Below are positions 1-4,502 of a DNA stretch of 6,413 bases, piece after piece (the stretch's first letter is position 1; each line of letters begins with the position of its first letter). The stretch covers positions 1 through 6,413 of the forward strand of contig JAISFK010000355.1 of NCBI GenBank assembly GCA_031263625.1, in the 5' to 3' direction. The notes below the pieces were generated by a model. That model worked only from the letters and a program-made list of their open reading frames with translations. It was not told the origin of the DNA and made no database searches. Source of the DNA: Clostridiales bacterium (GTDB lineage Bacteria > Bacillota > Clostridia > WRLR01). The position numbers were made by a program, and so were the translations under genes.

Positions 1-890
1 TAGAGAAACAGATCCGTGTGCTCCGCGACTGCCAAAAGCCTTTCGGGCGCGGCGTGCCCGGATGTTTCCACGCATGTGCCGATCCCCGCCGCCCGCGCCG
101 CCTTGAGCAGCGACAGCGAGAACTCGTGCTGCATCAGCGGCTCGCCGCCCGTAAGCGTCAGGCCGCCTCCCGAGTTGTCGTAAAACGGCTTGTCGCGCAG
201 CACGGTTTCCATGACCTCGCGGCACGACATGTTTTTGCCCGCCATCTCCAGCGCGCCGACGCAGGCGTCGGCGCACCGCCCGCACAACACGCAGCCGGCC
301 CTGTCAAACGCGTGGCGGCCGGCGCTGGCGCCGATTGCGCCGGCCGCGCCAGCCATGTCAGCCGCGCCAGCTTCGCCAGCGCCAAACTCGCCGACCGCGC
401 CGACCTCGCTTGCCCTGCCAGCCGCACCGGGTGCGCCAGCGTCGGCCGCGCCAGCACCGTCAGCACCGTCAGTTGCGCCAGCGCCTGCAGCGCCGGGTAC
501 GCCGACCGCGCCGACCTCGCTTGCCATGCCAGCCGCACCGGGTGCGCCAGCGTCGGCCGCGCCAGTGTCGCCCCCCATGCTATGGCAGCCTTGCGGGCAA
601 ACGCGGACGCACCGGCCGCAGCCTATGCACAGCCGCTCCGCATAGGACAGTTCGGGCCGGCGCCGCTTGGATTCCGGATTGTGGCACCATTTGCAGTCCA
701 GGGGGCAGCCCTTGAGAAATACCGCCGTGCGGATCCCCGGCCCGTCGTTCACGGAAAAGCGCTGTATTTGGAGCACAGTGCCAACAGCGCCAGCAGCGCC
801 GGTAGCGCCAACGATGTCAGCGGTGTCAGCGGTGTCAGCAGTGCCAGCGGTGTCAGCAGCGCCAGTAGCGCTATTTGCCGTTTTACTCAT
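1..890 (-). CDS. Glycyl radical enzyme activating enzyme (radical SAM), partial at 3' end, with Gly/Ala-rich insertions
   Basis: This is a radical-SAM activase that should abstract hydrogen from the glycyl-radical glycine of the neighbouring GRE. Only 296 codons are visible and the frame runs off the left edge; the last full residues (DLFL) precede the family's usual YDxK segment. Seen in order: QRFSVNDGPGIRT at residues 43-55; radical-SAM motif C62-x3-C66-x2-C69 (GCPLDCKWCHNPES); first ferredoxin-like cluster C88-x2-C91-x2-C94-x3-C98; second cluster C200-x2-C203-x2-C206-x3-C210; GGGLTLTGGEPL at 241-252. Two parts are foreign to the family: an N-terminal Ala/Thr/Gly/Asp tract (about 8-37) and a Gly/Ala-rich insertion (about 107-191) between the two Fe-S clusters, where homologues usually have under about 25 residues. 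ATG at 888-890 is the first start after an in-frame TGA four codons upstream, but it has no good Shine-Dalgarno. GTG at 774-776 (residue 39) would give a start closer to the usual family N-terminus. It lies 194 nt downstream of the GRE stop. Family assignment is firm; the exact GRE partner is inferred from adjacency. Confidence 0.93.
   Translation of the reverse strand, partial: MSKTANSATGAADTAGTADTADTADIVGATGAAGAVGTVLQIQRFSVNDGPGIRTAVFLKGCPLDCKWCHNPESKRRRPELSYAERLCIGCGRCVRVCPQGCHSMGGDTGAADAGAPGAAGMASEVGAVGVPGAAGAGATDGADGAGAADAGAPGAAGRASEVGAVGEFGAGEAGAADMAGAAGAIGASAGRHAFDRAGCVLCGRCADACVGALEMAGKNMSCREVMETVLRDKPFYDNSGGGLTLTGGEPLMQHEFSLSLLKAARAAGIGTCVETSGHAAPERLLAVAEHTDLFL
318..572 (-). repeat. 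Low-complexity Gly/Ala-rich insertion tract inside the activase ferredoxin-like domain
   Basis: Residues about 107-191 of the activase are built almost only from G, A, D, V, P, S, T and E, with Gly or Asp at every third position over long runs and register shifts near residues 115, 141, 152 and 172. The flanking residues are conserved Fe-S ligands, so the tract is an insertion and not a misread frame: the same frame is open and homologous on both sides. The DNA is built from GGC, GCN, GAC and GTC codons. Confidence 0.85.
389..565 (-). repeat. 66-bp direct repeat (389-454 and 500-565), offset 111 bp, one mismatch
   Basis: Positions 389-454 and 500-565 are identical except for 415 (c) versus 526 (a), giving Arg159 versus Met122 in the activase. 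The offset of 111 bp equals 37 codons, so the duplication preserves the frame. It lies wholly within the Gly/Ala-rich insertion and is the clearest sign that the tract grew by recent in-frame duplication. Confidence 0.93.
780..869 (-). repeat. Ten tandem 9-bp units encoding the activase N-terminal tract
   Basis: Ten consecutive 9-bp units fill this stretch exactly (plus-strand forms such as gtcagcggt, gccagcggt, gtcagcagc). On the coding strand each unit encodes three residues ending in Gly or Asp: ATG, AAD, TAG, TAD, TAD, TAD, IVG, ATG, AAG, AVG. The Gly/Asp alternation is a single-base GGC/GAC difference. The array ends directly before the conserved start of the activase fold. The identical adjacent units suggest recent slippage or unequal exchange. 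Confidence 0.9.
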
Positions 891-1084
891 AAATCGCCGT
901 CACAAATATTCCACAAGTCCTCTCCCAGATCCTCCCCTGCCACGCCGCGCGCGCTGCGGGAACTGCTTCCCAGCTGCGCCAGCATGTAGCGCCTGCGGCT
1001 TGCTATGCCACGGCTTGCCATGCCACGTGCATCGCCGCACAGCCTGCTATGCTATGCTGTGCAATGTGCGGCGCATACGCCCCG
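891..1084. other. GRE-activase intergenic spacer (194 nt) with tandem 15-mer
   Basis: No gene is supported here. Positions 996-1010 and 1011-1025 form a tandem 15-mer (cggcttgctatgcca and cggcttgccatgcca, one mismatch), followed by gctat/gct-rich sequence near 1046-1058 and an inverted repeat listed separately. Purine-rich GGGGAGG and GAGAGG in the transcript sense lie about 30-50 nt before the activase ATG, too far to act as its ribosome binding site. No promoter could be picked with confidence. Confidence 0.6.
1031..1076 (-). promoter_or_regulatory. Inverted repeat / candidate intercistronic mRNA hairpin
   Basis: The arms 1033-1041 (cgccgcaca) and 1065-1073 (tgtgcggcg) pair perfectly over 9 bp. 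Two more pairs (1031-1032 with 1075-1076) form if c1074 is bulged. The loop is 23 nt and rich in gctatg repeats. In the transcript it begins only about 9 nt after the GRE stop. No U-tract follows, so it does not look like an intrinsic terminator. It could stabilise the 3' end of the GRE message or reduce activase expression relative to the GRE; that role is inference. Confidence 0.5.
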
Positions 1085-3391
1085 CTACGCCGTGTGCGCC
1101 GTGCGTGAGATGATCTCGCGCTGCAGCTGCTCCGACAGCTTCACGAAATAGTCGCTGTACCCGCCGACGCGAACCAGCAGATCCCTGTGCCGCTCCGGGT
1201 GCTCCATCGCGTCCTCCAGCGCCTTGGCGTCAACCGCGTTGATCTGCGCCTCCAGGCCGCCCCGCTGCATCAGCGTCTTCACCAGCGCGGCGATATTGCC
1301 GATGGAGTCGCCCGCCATCATCTCCTTGCCGAATTTCAGGTTCAGGGCGATGCCGCCCAGGAAGGGCGACTGGTCCCAGCTGGTGGCGGACAGTATGGCT
1401 GCCGTCGGGCCCGCCGTGTCCCGCCCCTGCGCCGCGCCCGCGCTGTCCGACAGCGGCTCGCCCTTGCGCCTGCCGTCGGGCGTGGCCTGCAAGTAGGCGC
1501 CCATATCGACATGGATGTTGTACGCAAACGCGCCGGGGATCACGCCCGCCCCCCTGTAATTGAAAATGCCGCCGCAGCTCTCCGCGAGGATCTTCATGAG
1601 CCTGGCCATCAGCCCGTCCGTGAACGCGTCGTCGTTCCCGTAGTGGGGGACTTTGCGGACGATGTGCTGGCGCAGCGCCTCGTCGCCCTCGCCCTCGTAA
1701 TTCCTGTCCAGAACCTCTTTGAGCTCGCCGAGCGTGAGCCTTTTCTCACGGAACACCAGCTTCTCGATCGCGGCCAGCGAGTCCACGACATTTGCCGCGC
1801 CGACAAAGCTCGCCATGAACTGGTTGTAGACCGCGCCGCCCTGCCCGATGCTCTTGCCGCGCCGCAGGCAGTCGCCGATGAGGCAGGACGCGCGCAGCGG
1901 CTCGGCGCCGTTGCGGGCCCGCTCCATCTGGATCACCGCGTATCTCTTGCACGCGCCGCGCAGGTGCTCGCGCAGGTTCTCCCCGAACCGGGCGAAAATG
2001 TCGTCCAGGCAGGCGTATTCGGGTTCGGCATTTTCGTAGAGCGTCTTCACGAATATGCTCCCTATGCAGACCCACGGAACCGTCGTCCACATGTTGGATT
2101 TGCAGCAGGCCGTGATCTCCACGCACGTCGTGTGGATGTACTCGCGCGCGTCCCCCCTGTCAAAGCCGTATCCTGCCAGCGAATCCGAAATGGCCCTGTC
2201 GTTGAACAGCGCGGGGTGGGAGTGCCCGTCGGCGAGCAGCCTGAGCGAGCATTTCAGCAGCCGCTCGCTCGTCTGGCCCGTCAGGCACAGCCCGATGCTC
2301 GGATCCGCCATCCTCGTGTGGGATATGCTGTTCAGGAACATGTATGTCAGCTCGTTTTCGACGGGCTCGCCCCCGCGGCTCGTGCCCCCGACCATGGCGC
2401 TCACCGACGCGCGCGAGAATATGTAGGTCGCGTACAGCATGCAGAAATTGTCGATCAGCTCCTGCGCTTCCTCCCTTGTGAGCCTGCCCGCGCCGATGTC
2501 GGCCTCGTAGTACGGCAGCAGGTACTGGTCGGGGCGCCCGAGGGCGTACAGCCCGAACAAATTGAACGTGTAGAAATGTATGCTCTGGAGCGCTTCGCGG
2601 AAGCTCCGCGCGGGATGCTCTGGCACGCGGTCGAGAACGCCCGCGATTTCGAGCAACTCCTTGGAGCGCGCCGCTGCCGCCGCCCTTGCCGCTGCCGCCT
2701 TTGCCCCTGCCCCCGCCTCAGCTGCATCTCCCGCCGTCCCCGCCTCCCCCGCCGACGCCTCTGCCGCCGCCTCCGCCGCCATCGCGCGGGCGCGCTCCGC
2801 GTACCGCTTGGCGTATCCGACGAGGGCGCGCAACTCGACAAGGCAGCCGTCGTAAAACTCTTCCTTTTCAAGATTGGCGGCCATTTCCGCGGGCTCGCCG
2901 AAGGCCAATTCCCCCTTGCGGGCCTCAATCTCGCCAATCAGGCCGCGCGCGCCGACTTTGAGCAGCTTTTCGTAGTCGAGCGACATGTGATCCGTCCTGC
3001 CCTTGATTTTAGGCGCCATCTTGAACATCTCGTACAGCTTGTCGAACCTCTCCTGCTCCTCCGGGGTGTACGGCAGGAAATCCAGCTGCCCGACGATCAG
3101 CTCGCCTTCGCATATGATCGGCCGCGACTTTTCAAGGATGCGGGCTTCGGCGTGGGCGCGGCGCAGCACGGTGGTGGGCATGTCCTGGTATTCCAGCCAG
3201 CCCTCAAGGAAATACAGGCTCTGCCAGCGGTCAGCCGAGTAATAGGCGGGCCGCGCCTGCGTCGCCACGGGGCTTGACAGGTATATGCCGCGAAGCTTCT
3301 CGACCCTTGGGGTCGCGGGTATCCTAAAAATTGACTCGCAGTCCATTTTTGCCATTTTATCCATTTGAACGGCCATTTGAGCGCCCTCCAT
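1085..3391 (-). CDS. Glycyl radical enzyme, pyruvate formate-lyase superfamily (eliminase-like, substrate unknown)
   Basis: This 768-residue protein is near the usual family length. Seen: PFL-type N-terminal domain; HTTCVEITACCKSN with candidate thiyl Cys423 and Glu425; VPHYGNDD at about 581-588; TPDGRRKGEPLSDSAGAAQG near 637-656; and the C-terminal glycyl radical loop RVGGYSD at 741-747 with Gly744 as the expected radical site, ending EIISRT. The Cys-Val-Glu pattern is that of eliminase/dehydratase-type GREs (glycerol dehydratase, choline TMA-lyase, hydroxyproline dehydratase), not classical PFL, but the Gly usually before the Cys is Thr here and a second Cys pair (C429-C430) lies nearby. 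An Ala/Gly/Glu-rich stretch at about 203-242 replaces what is normally a shorter helical linker before ELLEIA. Start: ATG at 3391 has AGGA 8 nt upstream; Met6 (3376) has a stronger GGAGGG 7 nt upstream and is a serious alternative. The activase follows downstream and an SDR precedes it. Function as a GRE is firm; the substrate is not assigned. Confidence 0.96.
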   Translation of the reverse strand: MEGAQMAVQMDKMAKMDCESIFRIPATPRVEKLRGIYLSSPVATQARPAYYSADRWQSLYFLEGWLEYQDMPTTVLRRAHAEARILEKSRPIICEGELIVGQLDFLPYTPEEQERFDKLYEMFKMAPKIKGRTDHMSLDYEKLLKVGARGLIGEIEARKGELAFGEPAEMAANLEKEEFYDGCLVELRALVGYAKRYAERARAMAAEAAAEASAGEAGTAGDAAEAGAGAKAAAARAAAAARSKELLEIAGVLDRVPEHPARSFREALQSIHFYTFNLFGLYALGRPDQYLLPYYEADIGAGRLTREEAQELIDNFCMLYATYIFSRASVSAMVGGTSRGGEPVENELTYMFLNSISHTRMADPSIGLCLTGQTSERLLKCSLRLLADGHSHPALFNDRAISDSLAGYGFDRGDAREYIHTTCVEITACCKSNMWTTVPWVCIGSIFVKTLYENAEPEYACLDDIFARFGENLREHLRGACKRYAVIQMERARNGAEPLRASCLIGDCLRRGKSIGQGGAVYNQFMASFVGAANVVDSLAAIEKLVFREKRLTLGELKEVLDRNYEGEGDEALRQHIVRKVPHYGNDDAFTDGLMARLMKILAESCGGIFNYRGAGVIPGAFAYNIHVDMGAYLQATPDGRRKGEPLSDSAGAAQGRDTAGPTAAILSATSWDQSPFLGGIALNLKFGKEMMAGDSIGNIAALVKTLMQRGGLEAQINAVDAKALEDAMEHPERHRDLLVRVGGYSDYFVKLSEQLQREIISRTAHTA
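2666..2785 (-). repeat. Ala/Gly/Glu-rich low-complexity tract in the GRE, G-rich on the coding strand
   Basis: Residues about 203-242 are almost entirely Ala with Glu, Gly, Lys and Arg, partly in a Gly-x-x register (G215, G218, G221, G227). Charged residues at intervals suggest a surface helix or flexible linker. The coding strand contains five runs of three or more G between 2704 and 2750. Unlike the tracts in the flanking genes it is not a clean 9-bp array. Confidence 0.75.
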
Positions 3392-3403
3392 TTCACTTGT
3401 CCT
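3392..3403 (-). promoter_or_regulatory. Ribosome binding site for the GRE, formed by the last spacer repeat unit
   Basis: In the transcript sense the sequence before the ATG reads AGGACAAGTGAA-ATG, with AGGA 8 nt from the start codon. This AGGA belongs to the final copy of the spacer repeat. A competing site, GGAGGG, lies inside the first codons and sits 7 nt before Met6. Confidence 0.55.
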
Positions 3404-3530
3404 GAACCCTCTGCTTATCCTGAACCCTCACTTATCCTGCCACTTGTCCTGAACCCCCTGCTTATCCTGAATCTTAACTTATCCTGCCGCTTATTCCTGC
3501 CGCTTGTCCTGCCGTTTGTCTTTATCCTAA
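3396..3530 (-). repeat. Degenerate tandem repeat filling the SDR-GRE spacer
   Basis: The plus strand shows eight copies of cttRtcctg with variable tails (starts at 3396, 3414, 3431, 3443, 3461, 3478, 3490 and 3503; the copy at 3490 has one extra t) and a decayed ninth (tttatccta, 3521-3529) that overlaps the SDR stop codon. Unit lengths run 18-17-12 and then 18-17-12 again, so 3396-3442 and 3443-3489 form a higher-order 47-bp tandem duplication with about five mismatches. In the transcript each unit carries CAGGA(Y)AAG. The array reaches from the SDR stop to the GRE ribosome binding site. Confidence 0.88.
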
Positions 3531-4279
3531 ACCCTTCTCAGGGAGTGTCCCCCGTCCGACAAAATGCACTGGCCGACGATATTCTCCCCCAGCCCGCTCG
3601 CCAGAAAAACCGCCAGTTCGCCCATGTCGCTGGGCAATCCGTAGCGCCCGTTCGGGTGCGCGAGATATTCGACGGAGTCGCCCTCTTTCCACCCCACCAT
3701 CTGCGTCGCGGTAATGCCGGGCGCGATGCCGTTCACGGTTATGCCCTTAGGCGCGAGCAGGCGCCCAAGCCCCAGCGTCAGGCCGCGCACGCCCCATTTG
3801 GTGATGCCGTAGGTGGCATGCACGGGCGAAAATCCCATTTCCGAGCAGATATTGATCATGTGCCCTCTGATATTATGGGACATCATGTACGAAGCCGCGG
3901 CCTGGCAGACGAAAAACACCCCGCGAAGGTTTATTTCCTGCACATAGTCATACTCCTCCGGCGTTATCTCAAAAAAACTGTGGCTCAGATCGTGCGGCGT
4001 CAGCACGCCCGCGTTGTTGACGACAATGTCCAGGCCACCGAGCGCCTGGGCCGCCTCCTCGATCTTTTGCCCGGCGATCTCCGCGCGCGCCACGTCCCAA
4101 ATCAGGGGCAAAGCGCTGCCCGCTCCGAGCTTTTTGCTCGCCTCGCCAAGAGACGCCTCGTCGCGCCCGGTTATGGCGACCCTTGCGCCGCTCTCGACGA
4201 ACGACTGCGCTATTCCAAAGCCTATGCCGCGGCTCCCGCCCGTGACGACCGCGCGCTTTCCCTTCAGCAAATCTTTCAT
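3527..4279 (-). CDS. Short-chain dehydrogenase/reductase (SDR), NAD(P)-dependent
   Basis: This is a complete 250-residue classical SDR that should interconvert an alcohol and a carbonyl using NAD(H) or NADP(H) in the cytoplasm. Seen: cofactor-binding TGGSRGIG at 13-20, GRD at 38-40 after the second strand, NNAG at 88-91, catalytic Asn117 (INLRG), Ser146, Tyr157 and Lys161 (YGITK), and IAPGIT at 185-190, with the usual SDGGHSL C-terminus. The motifs match the gluconate 5-dehydrogenase / 3-oxoacyl-ACP reductase-like branch, which has many substrates, so no symbol is given. Arg39 after the second strand leaves NADP preference possible. The ATG at 4279 has GAGGGG 3 nt (GAGG core 5 nt) upstream. 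It sits between the glycosidase-like gene and the GRE, suggesting that it acts on the substrate or product of the GRE pathway. It has no Gly/Ala insertion, unlike the other three genes. Confidence 0.95.
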   Translation of the reverse strand: MKDLLKGKRAVVTGGSRGIGFGIAQSFVESGARVAITGRDEASLGEASKKLGAGSALPLIWDVARAEIAGQKIEEAAQALGGLDIVVNNAGVLTPHDLSHSFFEITPEEYDYVQEINLRGVFFVCQAAASYMMSHNIRGHMINICSEMGFSPVHATYGITKWGVRGLTLGLGRLLAPKGITVNGIAPGITATQMVGWKEGDSVEYLAHPNGRYGLPSDMGELAVFLASGLGENIVGQCILSDGGHSLRRV

Positions 4280-4502
4280 GCGCCCCTCGCCCCCTCCCGC
4301 TTGTCCGTCATGCCCGCAGCCCTCCCTTGCGTTATTCCGGCATTATTACTGCACCATTCCGGCGTTATTCCAACATTATTCCCGCATATCGGCGCTACTC
4401 GTACTGCCGAACACCCTTTCGTAAATGGCCGGCGGCAGCCTCGCTGGGCGCGGCGCGCTCGACTTGTCCGCACGGCTCGCCTGCGCGCGCCGGCATGGCT
4501 CG
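4280..4502. other. Intergenic spacer (223 nt) between the DUF6259-like gene and the SDR
   Basis: It contains the 11-bp tandem array listed separately and a GC-rich part (about 4425-4502) with no clear hairpin followed by a T-run on the minus strand, so no terminator is called. A loose TTGGAA and TAATAA pair occurs within the array in transcript sense, but the spacing and matches are poor and no promoter is claimed. A ribosome binding site for the SDR (GAGGGG) lies at its left end, 4283-4288. Confidence 0.55.
4328..4382 (-). repeat. Five tandem 11-bp units upstream of the SDR
   Basis: The plus strand reads tgcgttattcc, ggcattattac, tgcaccattcc, ggcgttattcc, aacattattcc, exactly 11 bp each. 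The transcript-sense consensus is GGAATAAYGCC. This is an AT-richer island in a GC-rich region, about 50 bp upstream of the SDR start. The 11-bp period is close to one helical turn, so any protein bound to the units would sit on one face of the DNA. Confidence 0.85.

Noticed and set aside
318..572. Frameshift or chimeric read explaining the activase insertion
   Set aside because: Fe-S ligand motifs on both sides are in one frame and the duplication offset is a multiple of three; an assembly error remains possible but is not indicated.
18..989. Plus-strand open frame of 323 codons opposite the activase
   Set aside because: The activase motifs lie on the minus strand; the repeat tracts lack stop codons in several frames, which keeps shadow frames open.
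1187..3277. Plus-strand open frame of 696 codons opposite the GRE
   Set aside because: It mirrors a clearly conserved minus-strand enzyme in GC-rich DNA, has no recognisable domain and is Arg/Ala/Val-rich, as expected of an antisense shadow.
3396..3530. CRISPR array
   Set aside because: Units are 12-18 bp, degenerate and directly adjacent, with no unique spacers of constant length.
4425..4502. Intrinsic terminator after the DUF6259-like gene
   Set aside because: The region is GC-rich with only short, weak self-complementarity, and no T-run follows in the transcript direction.
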